64,000 nucleotides of DNA from the NCBI GenBank assembly GCA_015680685.1, contig MNCI01023453.1:1-64000 (forward strand). Direction: 5' to 3'. Below are positions 12,127-24,200 of the stretch, one piece after another. The notes under the pieces are model-generated. The model searched no databases and was not told the origin of the DNA. It was given only the letters and a program-made list of their open reading frames with translations. Position 1 is the stretch's first letter. Every line of letters begins with the position of its first letter. The translations under genes and the position numbers were made by a program. Origin of the DNA: Gnetum montanum (Eukaryota > Streptophyta > Gnetopsida > Gnetales > Gnetaceae).

Positions 12127-13610
12127 GTACATAAGTCATAATTGTTTTCTCATATATTTTTACTATTTTCTTAATTAGGGCCTAGGTGCTTTGGCTTGTC
12201 TTGGTTAGTGTATGGTATGTAATTTATTTTCATTAAAATCCTACATTAGATTTAGGTTATGGTTACATGGTTGTAGTTTTGTTTTGATTTTTAGAATTGC
12301 TTTTGTTAAGTTTCAAATTCCTATTTGTCTTTGTTTTACATAGTTTTTCTTATTTTCTTTGAAAAAAGTAGTGTCCCTTTCTTAACTTTTTTATAAGAAA
12401 ATGACTAGGACTTTTTAGTTTTCTATGTCATAGGATTGTAATATGTTGTTCAACTATTAAAACTATAATCAAACCATTGGATTCTAACTTATGGTGAATT
12501 TGTTGTGAATTTTTCCATAAGCTATTTGTAGGGGTTTTTATTTTTTTATTGTTCTGTTAAGCCACTTCTCAATTTTTTTACATGAAAATGGAAAAGAATT
12601 TTTGGTTTTTTAGGTTTTGGGTTTTTTATTATTTATCAATTCAGACAGCTATGGAATCATGAATTCTTGTCCATGGTTAACTTTTTGTAAAATTTTTCAT
12701 GGACCAATGGACAATGAAACTTTTGGTTTTCATTATTTTACCCGTATGAAGATAGGTGATGTTGACACTTAGAAATATTTTTCTAGTCAATGTCCCAAGT
12801 TCATGGGAATTCTCAAAAGGTGTTAGGAAGGATGTGGCATTGATCCTAGTAATTATGAAATTTTTTTCATATTTTTTATCAATAATTTACTACAACTATT
12901 TTCTACAGTTTTGGGTTTTCGTGCAATTCTTAATTTTGTTATGATTTTGGTTTGCTATTTAAATATTTTCTAGGCTTGAAACTATAGCATAGATGTTAAA
13001 TTTCATTTACATTTTATGCATACACAGTCCCTAAGCTTAGAAAAAAAATTTAGTACAAAGTTGTAATTTTCATGTAGGTGTAAACTACCTTGTATAGTTG
13101 CAATTTTGGCTATTAAAACTGCAAATCCCTCTAGCTACATAGGTAGCATTGATGTGGCTCTTGGTAATTTTTATAAAAAATTGAAACTTCTAAAGGTTAT
13201 TTACATGTTGCATTTTGGTTTTTAATAGTCACTTGAATTTTTTAAAAAAAAAATTTAGTAGCCCTCCTAGAGATTTTACTATAGCTAGTTTCATTGTTAA
13301 GTAGGACTTTTAGTAAAAATTTTGTATAATTTAAGTTGGGATTTTGTGACTGTTGTTTGGGTAGAAGCTGATTTTCATGGCTTCAATGTTTCTACATAAA
13401 ATTTACCATGAAACTACTATCAATTGTTGGTTGACTGCTTGGTTTTATTTGGTTTTTATGTGCAAACTAATCATAAATTTGGTTATTAGTTTGTTTTGGT
13501 TCTAGGTGTCAAAAATTGTAAACTTGGTTGGTTATATCAAATGAAAACATTGATAATGAGATTATATTACTTTTGATTTTTTTAGTATTTGTTCATTTTT
13601 AGTTATGGTT
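12127..13610 (+). other. Putative long first intron of the fossil gene; no coding content
   Basis: Very T-rich on the plus strand (many TTTT runs) with stops in all frames, as plant introns are. The small open frame at 12756-12944 has no recognisable motif. Confidence 0.45.
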
Positions 13611-14680
13611 ATTCATGGTTCTAATGGCTATTATTGTAGTATCATGCAAGGCTTTCTTGAGATGCATCTTAGTGGTTATTGAGCTGGTGGGGCTTCTCTA
13701 TTGCATTCCCACATCAGGGCCCAACATTCCCCCTACCCATTTGGTGTTGGAGCTTTTGGCATTCTTGCTCCAAAACTTCATTGTAATGGTATGATCACAC
13801 ATAGCTTCTCAGATAGCTACCCTCATTGTAGAAACCCCATTACCTCAATTTGCCAACTTGATCATCAAATTTATTGATGATGATCTTGAAACAAATTTTA
13901 AGGGTGAAATAATTGATCACACATATACTAGAAGCACTCATAAACTATCCAAGATTTGGGACATAATCAAGTTCATCTAGTATAATGCCAACAACACATT
14001 AATGGTTGGCCACCAAGTTAACACATTGTTTCAAAATACTTTTGGTACTATGTACCATGTGGAAGGGTAAGTGATTGTTTTCATTTTTTATTTATACTTG
14101 GGTTACTTTTTGTTTTATTTTTTTTTTCTTTTATTAGGATACTTGGTATTAACAGTATTTTGCTTCAATTAGTATGCTTGCAAGTATAGGATGGATGACA
14201 AAGGGTTTGTCAAAAGTGATTAGCTTTTGCCCTTAGCCCAAACAGCATTGGGTGTCTTTGCCAAAAGCCTTATAGTGAGGCTCATAGTGGTGGAGCAACT
14301 CAAAGGTGACTTTGATAGATATACCACATGCTATTCCATAGCCTACTAAAGGTGCGTAGCTAATGGAAAGACCCATGATTGGTGAATGAAATCAAATCTT
14401 GGTGTAGAAACACTTATATTACTTAGGATCTCCACACTACCTTTTTCAAGCAAGTAAAGTGAGTATTTTGACTTTTGTTTTGTTTTTTGTTTTTCAAGCT
14501 CTCTCAACATTTTCTAGTTATATGGTCATTTCATCACTTAGGCCTTAATTGTATCAATTGTTTTATTTTAATTGGCTATGTTTGTTATGTTTTTATTTTT
14601 ACATGATGCACCTATGTCCAAGCTAATGGACCATTTTTGTTATGTTGCAGGGCTACCTCTTCCACCACCATTACCTTGAT

Positions 14681-14781
14681 CACTTTAGGATGTACTAAGG
14701 AGATGCTCATCCTTATGTTTAGGGTTTAGGGTTTAGGAAATGGTATAAAACCTTTTTTTCACTTTAGGATGTACTAAGGAG
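14681..14781 (+). repeat. 22-bp direct repeat flanking a telomere-like insert
   Basis: CACTTTAGGATGTACTAAGG plus AG occurs at 14681-14702 and again at 14760-14781. The 57 bp between them contains (TTTAGGG)2TTTAGG at 14718-14737. Removing one copy and the insert leaves an open exon frame (TLGCTKELINTWELI), so the insert interrupts the fossil gene's exon. Confidence 0.75.
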
Positions 14782-17700
14782 CTCATAAATACTTGGGAGC
14801 TCATTTGAGATGGATTCAGTGTAGCACTAGTTGGCTAGGTAAGCACCTAAAAATATCCAACCAAACATCACCAATGCAAGATTACTTGATCTTTTCATGG
14901 CCCCTAACCCAACCATCCCCATCCCTGACATGGTAAACATCATTGACTACTTCAATAAAGGAGTGAAGAAATTCATCACCCAGGTCCATGATATGCTTTC
15001 CACCTTGCTTATTAATGAAGCCACCTTTAGTGACCTCTTTAGTATCCCTTGTGAGAGCATGATAATTTTCACCAAATCAAGGAAGGATAGAGGCCATCGG
15101 GAGGAGGTGGAAGAATGGCTCAACACTCGCTATGGCCATTTTAACTTGTTCTTAGACCATTTCTAGGATGCAAAGGCCAAGGAGATGTATGTATTATTCC
15201 AATCTTGGATGTTCCCAAAGCTACTATCACAAAAGAATGTCATTTGCATTGAGCATGCATGGACCATGAAAAATTTCCTCATTGAAGGTGCTTAATTCAA
15301 CTTGGTTGATCATTTGGTCTCTAAGCTACGAGGAAAAATCCTAAAACTTTGGAAAGACCTCACTACAATATGCCATATGCATTTTGCAATTTTTGCAACA
15401 TATCTAAGGAGATTCACAGAGTTCCTAGTGGTGAGGAATGATGGAAAATGAATAAGTCAAGATCCATTCCAACTCTTTGAGCCTTGACCGAAACATGTTT
15501 TTCCAACCATGCAAGCTCAAAACCTGCTAGAGGACATTGGGGAATCACTATTTGTGACCACTAAATGTTTTAATGGCATGTGTTATCCTTTCCCTGGTAA
15601 CATGGGAATAAAAGCCCAAGTTTCATAAGGGAGCATTTACAAGGCCAAAGAGTTATGTGCCGAAGCTAATGGAGTAGCTATAACCAAACTAAAGAAGCCA
15701 TTGATTGAAGCAATAGCACTAGCCATTGAGCAGCCTTCAAAAAGAAGGCTTGTGATTAAAGTTAACTAGGTGCACATTGTGGTTATAGGTATGCTTTATT
15801 ATGCTTTTGGTTTAATTTTTTTATATTTTTATGTTATATTTCTTATGGTTATGTTGTCATTTTACGTTGGAAAAGATATGCTAAGTTTTTCCATGTTTTG
15901 TCTTTTTTAACCTTGTAGACAAACAACAACTGTTGGGCTAAGTAGTAGTAGTAGAGGTGGAACAGAAGCACCTAGAGGAGGAGGCTATGTAATGGCATGA
16001 GGATGAGAGGTTAGCCAATATTGCATTGGATGACTTCAACACCATATTTGATGGCTCACAGCTAAGTGAACCTCCTATCATTCTCTCAAATGAGCTCCCA
16101 GGTGTTTATGAGTTTTGTTTTATCTATTGCATGTTATATTCCCATGTTTGAACATGGTTCTAGTCCTTAAACTATGTTTCGTGCTTGTTATAGCTCCCAA
16201 ACCTCAACCTGATGCTTTCATGTCTATGTTTTGCATGAAACCATGGATAGAGGTTCCATCCAAAATGGAGTTCATGTAATAGATGACCAAAGACATGATC
16301 AATCAATCGTAATAGATTACTCCCAATGTTCATGAGAACCTTAACTTATCTTGCTTCTATGCATTTTTTTCATTTTGTATAAGCCTTATATTCATATGCT
16401 CTTAGCAATTTTAGGTATTTTAGGTTATTTTTCTTTTTTATTATTTTTATATGCGTATTTTATTGTTACATTACTTGCAATGCCTAATGTTGGATGAAAT
16501 CCCAACCATGCCTTTGAGATCAGTGCATTATCTAGCATACCATCCAAAGTAGAAAATTTTTGATGGAATTTATACAAAAGCACCACTAAATATGCACTCT
16601 CATATGCTAACTTCACGAGAAATCCAATGTTCAAATGAGTTCCTATGGGAATGAGTTTTGGCATTGGAACATGAGACTAAGAGGTAGGCTGAGATAATTA
16701 AAGATCTTTAAGATTGTAAGGGGTTTGTGGAAGCCCAAGTGGCTAACATTGACTTCTTGCAAACTAATGAGATAACATGGGTATGATATTGGAATTCCAT
16801 CCATAACAAGGTTTTCCTTGCCAAGAACATCATCGAGTAGAGGTTGTAGATGGGCTTTCTAGCTCACAAGGCTGGGAAGTAAAGAGATTATTGTGCTTGG
16901 GTCCTTGAGTGAACATGGGTACAAAAATACCACAAGAAAAAGTACAAGGCAGTATGTGAGTCTTATCTTAAGTGGTTGTAGGAGGAGTTCATTAAACAAT
17001 GTAAGTTGGAGCTATGCATGAACAGGATTCAAAAAGAGAGTTCCTTTAAACTATTTGAAAGCTCTATGATGGTTGCTACTTCTCCAACCCCTCAAGTCTC
17101 TACTACTTCTAGGGAGGTGAGTACTCCTATATTTTTGTGAGTGCCACCTACATGGACCATGATCAATGAGAGCAACATTGTGATAGCTTTTAATCTCTTG
17201 GAGGTGGACTAGGTCCACATGATTGAAGACCAGATCCTCCATCATCTAGATGTTGGCCTTTTGAGCCTCCCCAAAAAGGATGTTGCACCAAAGCCCTCCC
17301 AAGATTATTTACGTTAATTAATCATTATATTTTAGTTCATGTTTTAACTATGTTAATTACTGATTAAGCTTTTATTATTCTAGTACATATACTAGATTAC
17401 ATTGGCAAACCCAATGATGATGACAGAAGTGCTCCTTAACCTGCTCCAACTACACCATAGTACCATCTGTTGATTATGTCTTTGGCTACTTATAATTGTG
17501 GTTGTTGATGTTATTATTATGATGTTAACATTATGATGTTGTGGCTAGTGTTAGCCTTTGGTTATTCAGAGACAATTTATTATTTTATACATTATTTAAA
17601 CTTTTGTCACACTATGTGAACTTGGCTATTATGTTATAGATGTTTTGACTATTATTCTTTAGAATTTTAATTTCATTTATATTCCTTAGTATTTATTTTT

Positions 17701-17795
17701 TATGCATGTTATAAATTTTTATATTTTTTAGTCATGTTACAAGGCTATGTTGGTTAACTCATGTAGTTGTAATTGGTCATAATAGGTTATAAGAG

Positions 17796-18387
17796 TTTTG
17801 CCAGTTTTAGGCCATGATGGATTGTCACGATTTGCCAATTTTAGGCCATGCTAGGCTATCATGATTTGCCAGGTTTAGGTCATGGTTGGCCTCATGATTT
17901 GTTAGTTTTAGGCAGTAGTGGAGCTTGATGTTTTACCAATTTTAGGCCTTATTAGGCCATGAAAACTTGCTAATTTTAGACCATAGCAGGCCTTGATGGT
18001 TTCCCAGTTTTAGGCCTTAGGGGACCTTAACGATGTTTTGCCAATTTTAGGCTTTATTGGATCATGTGTTTTATCAGTTTTAGACCATGGCAAGTCATCA
18101 TGACCTATGGTCATTTGTTTTGCCAATTTTAGACCATAGCAGGCTATCATGTTTTGCCAGTTTTAGGCCATGGCAGGCTATCATAATTTACTAGTTTTAG
18201 GCCATGGTAGGTTGTCATGACTTGCCAATTTTAGGCCATGGCAAGATATGTGTTTTTCTTATTTTAGGTCATGATGGGCCATCATGATTTGCCAATTTTA
18301 GGCCATTTTGGGCCATCAAAACTTACTAGTTTTATGCCATGCTAGGTGGTGCATTTTGCTAGTTTTAGGTTATGGTAGGCCATGCAC
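17796..18387 (+). repeat. 34-bp tandem array, about 17 units
   Basis: Units of 32-36 bp (one about 50 bp) follow the pattern TTTTGCCAGTTTTAGGCCAT, then a variable GGCAGGCTATCATGA-like half. I count about 17 units. Most unit-to-unit differences are C/T or G/A. The array starts about 340 bp after the stop codon of the fossil gene. Tat/Ogre elements often carry such arrays in their untranslated regions, so an element origin is possible. Confidence 0.85.
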
Positions 18388-18659
18388 ATTGAAAGGGAAA
18401 TTTTTATCAGTTTTTTGTTACAAAATTTTTTATAAATTTTTTATGTTTTAAATTTTTTATGGAATTTTTCATGTTTTATGTTCTAAAATAGACAAGGCAT
18501 AAAAGGTAAAATGTAAGCGAGAATAAACTCTAGCCTATGTATACAATAGGGAAAAAACAAGGTAAAACAGAGTAACATAAAATAGTACATGCAAATAACA
18601 TTTAAAACAGACCAAGATGGGTACTAAAACATAAGGGTACATGGTTATGGGTACAAGAA

Positions 18660-19760
18660 CAAGTGAGTAGGAAACATACATCAATTATCCAAATGTTTCC
18701 TAATCTTTGAAAGATTAGGAATGGTATATGGTCTACATTGCATGATTTTATATTCTCCATTCCCTTCACTAACCACATTCAAGGGGAGCTCTTCCAATGG
18801 TGCATCCATGGAAACATTGTTGTATGTTTTGGTCTCTTCTGCTCTATCTAGTTTCTTGACTTTGTAATTAATAGTAGGAGCTTCTACCTAAAACTCCACT
18901 TAAAATCCTTATTCTATGTCAAAATTTTTAACTATTAAGGGTACCATACTATATCCATGGATAATTATTTTACCTCCATTGTAAGGAAAGTGAATTTCTT
19001 AGTGGATTTATGAGGAAATCGCTCATAACTAAGCTAGCCAAGGCCTCCCCAAGATGAGGTTGAATCTTGACATTTCTTCCATCACTAAGAAGTTGGTTGT
19101 TATGGGGAATTACTCCACTACCATGAAATCTAAAGAAATGAAGCCTTTTATAAAACCATAAGATTTGTTAAAGGATTTAAGGGTAAAAGATGAGATGTAT
19201 TGCATGTGCTCTGTTAGGGCTAAAAGTTCAAAAATGGTGTAGGTATTACATTAGTGGCTACTCAATCATCAACATGCACCCTATGCACTTTGTATTACCC
19301 CATCCATATGGTTATGAATAAGGGGGCTTGGTTGTCTCACCATCATATGGTTGGTCTTGACTTCACTATCATGAAACATAAGTGTTACTAACTTTGTTTC
19401 TTCCTTTGGTGAAGGTTGTACCATCACTACATGAATGGCTTCTCACTAGCAATGATACCCTCACTAACAAGAATTTAGGTCAACACCTTTACCAATGTTT
19501 TGCAGTGTATAGTGAAAGTTATTACTAGTTCATAGAGGTTAAGTGTGGTGTTCTTTTGTTTTAGCAACTATTTAACCTATTCAATCACATTGAGGAAGTC
19601 TTTGTCATTGGTAATTTAGTTTTCATTCTTGTTGATTTTAACTTCCTCCATGCACCCTAGGATGTGAACTTCATGCTTCAATGATTATTTTTTGACCTCT
19701 TTCCCCTCCCCTTATCTCTTGGGGTTCTCTCATGGTTGACTATTTGCTAACTAGTTGAAC
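18660..19760 (-). pseudogene. Gypsy protease-region fossil
   Basis: The minus-strand frames contain FNLILGRPWLA at about 19033-19062, the ILGRPWL box typical of the C-terminal half of plant retrotransposon aspartic proteases. The downstream linker on the minus strand continues as DAPLEELPLNVVSEGNGEYK (around 18720-18820) and ends near 18660. Several stops and probable frameshifts are present, and the catalytic D-S/T-G box is not recognisable. Strand and order would fit the protease half of E0, whose RT begins at 9650, with about 9 kb between them. That link is an inference. Confidence 0.55.
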
Positions 19761-19946
19761 CCACACCCTTAATTATATTTATGCATAATGAGATATCATG
19801 TTATACCAAGAAGTCCTACAAAGGGATGTCATACTTATCTGCTAATGATTTAAAATAGGCATAATATTTTCTGGCTAATGAAATTCTATGATGAATTAAT
19901 GAAACATACTCTTCAAATGCAACTTCTCATCAAATTAAATTTTCAC

Positions 19947-20270
19947 TTATTTAAACTTTAAGAAATGATGCATATCACTCTCTTCCTTAGCATTAAAGTT
20001 TTCATAGAGAAGGAATAATATTAGGTCTAAATTAATATGTAGTAGAAATATCTTATTCTTCAAGATATTCTTAATTTCATTAACTAGAAATAATGCTTGA
20101 TAAAGTATGACATCTGAGCATGTAGGATCAATATGAGATGCTTGATAAAGTATGACATCTGAGCTATATATACATATCTTCTTGATTATGATTTTAATAG
20201 TAACACCAAAGAGATATGAATTCTCTGGAATCTTGATAGTTATTTCTTTCTTATGGATCAAAGTTCCCAA
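19947..20270 (-). CDS. Unidentified 107-codon open frame with internal duplication
   Basis: This is the longest open frame in its neighbourhood. The protein is lysine- and isoleucine-rich and contains the octapeptide SDVILYQA twice. The repeat corresponds to a 27-bp direct DNA repeat at 20093-20119 and 20138-20164 (period 45 bp, which preserves frame). No family is recognised, and it may be a chance frame or a piece of a retroelement. Nothing shows that it is expressed. Confidence 0.25.
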   Translation of the reverse strand: MGTLIHKKEITIKIPENSYLFGVTIKIIIKKICIYSSDVILYQASHIDPTCSDVILYQALFLVNEIKNILKNKIFLLHINLDLILFLLYENFNAKEESDMHHFLKFK

Positions 20271-20769
20271 AATTTTTTAAAAAATCATATTTTTTTAATC
20301 TAATTCAAATCTCTATATTAAGTCAAGTATGATCTTTTAAAAAATGTGCCACCATCCATGTTATGATTTCTACAATAGGCTAGTCTATAGAAGACAAAGG
20401 AAGAACTATCATAGGAACCTTATTTCTTGAAGATATTATCATATCTAAGCTTTCTTAAATTAGGCTTAAATTGATAAATAAATTTCCATGGTGCTTATTC
20501 TTATAGGAAAATAACATATGCATTCAAACTTTATAATTGTGATAGAATCCATAGATATTGGTAATTGTGCCTATACAATGCTTAAGTTAAGCACAATGTT
20601 TGTTTCTCCTTATTAATGAAATTCCTAGCATGCACATTATAGGTTTTAAATTTCAAACATGTTCCTAAAATTTCTCTGGGCTTTTATTCCTTCATGAACA
20701 TTGTACATCTTATTAGAATAAGATTATGACTTTCCATGATGTGTAAATTTTTATAAAATAGTTCTAATA
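20271..20769. other. Spacer before E4 gag, no gene seen
   Basis: AT-rich sequence without a supported frame. The gag of E4 becomes recognisable only from about 20770, and no LTR or PBS was identified upstream of it. Confidence 0.5.
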
Positions 20770-21204
20770 TTTGTTGAGAATGAGGATTATGCCTTTGATA
20801 GATTTAAGGGACTATGTCTTAAAAACTTAAATAATGGATTTCTAGGCCATCAATTAATCCAAATATTTATAAAAGAGTTGTTACCATATTATGGATAAAA
20901 TGTAGACTTTTCTTGTGGGGGAAACATTTTAAATGTTACATTGGAAAAAGGTTGGAGAATTATTGATTCCTTAGTAGTTCACAGAAAATGTTGGCCAAAA
21001 GCTTATGTCACGCAAGGTGTAACTCATCAAACTAAGAAACTAAATAAGAAAGTTGATGGAACAACCAAATTAATTATTAAACAATCCCATGTTTCTTATG
21101 AGGAAGGATATAATCTATGTGGAAATAAGCAACATGACATCATAACATGTCCAGCCTTGGCATATTATAATGGAGAAGTCCAAGAATCAGCTACATCTTT
21201 TTAA
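20770..21204 (+). pseudogene. E4 gag fossil with damaged zinc knuckle
   Basis: The plus-strand frame has the classic Athila/Tat gag block: F-x-x-F-K-GLCLKNLNNGF, HQLIQIF, then CGGNILNVTLEKGWRIID. The nucleocapsid knuckle reads YNLCGNKQHDIITC (near 21110-21152). It has the CX4HX4C part of CX2CX4HX4C, but the first cysteine is tyrosine (TGT to TAT). One interior stop occurs before the block CGGN. The frame then stops at 21204. Gag packages the element's RNA; this copy cannot. Confidence 0.75.
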
Positions 21205-24200
21205 CAAATTAGTAACCAAAATCCTTCATTTCAACCAAGACTATTCTACCAAAAACTAGAACCAACCTCTCAAAATAATTATAGACCATATTAAAACCTA
21301 ATTAATGAGTAATTGGATTACTTAGCCCTATTTTTAATGGCCTTTTATTGAAGAAAATAGGTAGTTCGTAGCTAAAACTAGATGATGATTCTAGGACCTA
21401 ATCAAAAGTGAATTACCCTTCCAACCTTATCCCAACCCCACAAACCAAAGAAAAAGCAAAGACCAACTACATTCCATAACTACAAGAAATGGGAAGACTA
21501 TACAACCTAAACCTAATAATAAGGTTAGTCTTGAGGACCAAGTTGATGAGGTATAACTAGAAGATACGTCACCTAAGAAAGATAGGTGACAAAGTTGAGT
21601 AGGCCTTAAATGATACTCTACTTTATGCAAAATAATTTAGGGAATTATGTACAAAAAGAAAAAAAGAAAATATTCGTAGACAAGTATATTTGGTAGATAA
21701 GTTATCTCAACAAATTCAAAGTTATGAAATTCCAAAGTATCAAGACCCAGGAATCCCAACTATTCCTATAAAAGTCAATTAAAAAAAATCAAAAGTACCT
21801 TGTTATATTTAGACTTACGAATTAACATTATGCCATATGAAATGGTTGAGGGACTATATCTAGAAAATATTAGGTAAGTAAATATGTCAATTTCCTTGGT
21901 TGATGGCACAACCGTTAAACCTATAGAAATAGTTAAAGACTTAATAGTGGAAGTATAAAACAAAAAAACATCCAATAGATTTTGTTGTATTTGATGTTAA
22001 GAATCCATATTTTTTTTCTACTATCCTAGAAAGACCTTGGCTAGTAATGGTTGATGCTATAATCCATTGTAGATGAGGGAAACTTCAATTAGCCTTTTCC
22101 AGTCCCACTTTTATATTTAATGTATTTGATAAGGCAAAGGAGACATAGAATAAGTCAAGATATTAAAGAAGTTAGAATGCTCTATTTGATACCAACTTCT
22201 ACCATGGTTGAAAATAAGGAAACTTTAGTACTCAATAATTTTAATGAGATGTCTTTAGACTCTTCCACTATGTAATAATAGAGTGTCTTACAAAAAATTT
22301 TGAATTTAGGATTAGGAATCATTGGGAAAAATATTTAAAAACCAATTAGTAACTCTTTGTAACTTAATGAATTACCAATTATCCTTAGGTACATTCTCCT
22401 TAATGAAAATAAACCTCTAATAATAAACTCTCAATTAACAATTAGCCAAGAGAACAAATTAATTGAAATATTAAAAAGAAAATCCAAGAAATTTGCATTG
22501 ATTTATGAAGATCTCCATCATGGAATTTTACTTAACATATGTCAACATCACATATACCTAGAACACAATATTAAACCAGTTAGAATTCCTCCTATGAGAA
22601 TCAACCCAATCCTAAAGTAAATTGTTAAAGATGAAATTTTTAAAATTTGGAAGAAAGGGATTATTTACCCAATAGCTAATAGTGAATGAGTTACTCCCAT
22701 CACATTAGTGCCTAAAAAGTGTGCTAAAAGGATAGTTTGTGTGGATTATAGGAAACTTAATCAAAGTACTAAAAATGATCATTTTCCTCTACCTTATATA
22801 GATTAAATATTAGAAACATTAGAAGGGCATGAATATTATTTTTTTGGATGGGTTTAGTGGCTAAAATCAAGTATTCATTATTCCAAAATATTAGCATAAA
22901 ATAACTTTTACTTATCCATACAGTACCTTTGCCTATACGAGAATGTANTATTTTGACTTAATGTTTGATGCTAGTGATACATCCATCAAAGCAGTGTTGG
23001 TTCAATACATAGGTAATAAACCTAGGGTAGTTTACTATGTTTCTAAAATCTCATATTAAGCTCAATTAAATTACACAACTACTAAAAAAGAACTCATAGA
23101 AATTGTGTGTGCTCTAGATAAATTTAGTCATTACCCAATAGGATACAAAACTATGGTATACATTGATCATTCAACCATAAAATTTCTACACAACAAAAAG
23201 ATAGAAAATGCAGAATTATGAGGTGGTGTCTTCTACTTTAAGAATTTGATTTGGAAATTCTAGATAAAAGGAGTAGAGGTAATGTTGTACTAGAAAACCT
23301 TTCAAAACTTAAAACTTTAGAAGAAAATAGGGCAAGAAGATCCATTAGTCATAAATTCCCTAATGAAAAATATTTTCTAGTCAATAAAGATCCATGGTTT
23401 ATGGATATTACAAAATATTTAGCCACAATGAAAATATGAACCCAATGGAGTCAAAAAGAAAAAAAAAATCTAAAAGGAGTATCAAGTTACAACTAGTGTG
23501 AACCTTACCTTTATTGTATATGTAGAGATGAAGTGGCCAAAAGATACATAACTGAAGAGGAATAACAGGAAATCCTTTGAATATGTTAATTTGACATTAG
23601 GGAATAACATTTCGATAGTCTTAGAACAACCTTAAAATTTCTACAAAGTGGGTTCTATTATCCTACTATTTTTAAGGACACTTACACTTATGTTCAGGAA
23701 TGTAATAAGTGTCAATGATTAGGGGAAATTTTCAAAAGACACAAAATGTCATTCAATTCCTTTTTAATCATAGAACCTTTTGATATATGGGGCATGGATT
23801 TTCTAGGACCATTCCCTCCTTCCAATGGTTATTAATACATCCTAGTATGCATAGATTATGTAACAAAACAAGTGGAAGCCAAGGATACTTCAATAAATGA
23901 TGCCAACATTCTTGTGACATTTCTTAGAGAACATATTTTAACATGATTTGGGACTCCATGTACATTCATTAGTGATTAGGAAACTCATTTCATAAATAAG
24001 ATATAGAAAATTCCTTGAAAATTATGAATTCAACATAAGATAGCCACTACCTGCCATCCTAAAACTAATGGTCAAGTTAAATTTTCTAATAGAATTATCA
24101 TAAAAATTTTAACTAAAACTATTTGTGCTAAAAAGAAAGATTGTTCTATGAAATTACTAGATGCACTTTGAGCCTATAGGATTACTTATAAACCAAACTT

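Larger units (their letters stand above)
12001..17460 (+). pseudogene. Unidentified multi-exon gene fossil
   Basis: I do not recognise this gene. It looks like a spliced gene whose introns are still present. A pyrimidine-rich leader precedes ATG 12001 (MIKRKVVMSKNPTLEDADL). Exon 1 ends at a TAG|GTAC donor (12126/12127). Later exons include about 13610-14066 (donor GG|GTAAGTG), one ending near 14453, 14651 on (after a TTGCAG acceptor), 14897-15788, 15919-16101, 16194 on, about 16480-17316, and a last exon 17384-17460 ending in a TAG stop. Several introns have good GT and pyrimidine-AG ends. Exon frames hold for up to about 800 nt. Interior stops fall where CAG, CAA or CGA fit, as in TTTCTAGGATGC near 15163. 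The C-terminal half (16620-17250) is charged and helical-looking, and the end is proline-rich (SAP-PAPTTP). It could be a host gene, a gene captured by a transposon, or an accessory transposon gene. Exon limits are approximate. Confidence 0.55.

Noticed and set aside
14718-14737. Chromosome end or long interstitial telomere
   Set aside because: Fewer than three TTTAGGG units in the middle of an exon; too short and internal.
17796-18387. CRISPR array
   Set aside because: Units are contiguous 34-bp repeats without unique spacers, in a plant-type genome and next to no cas gene.
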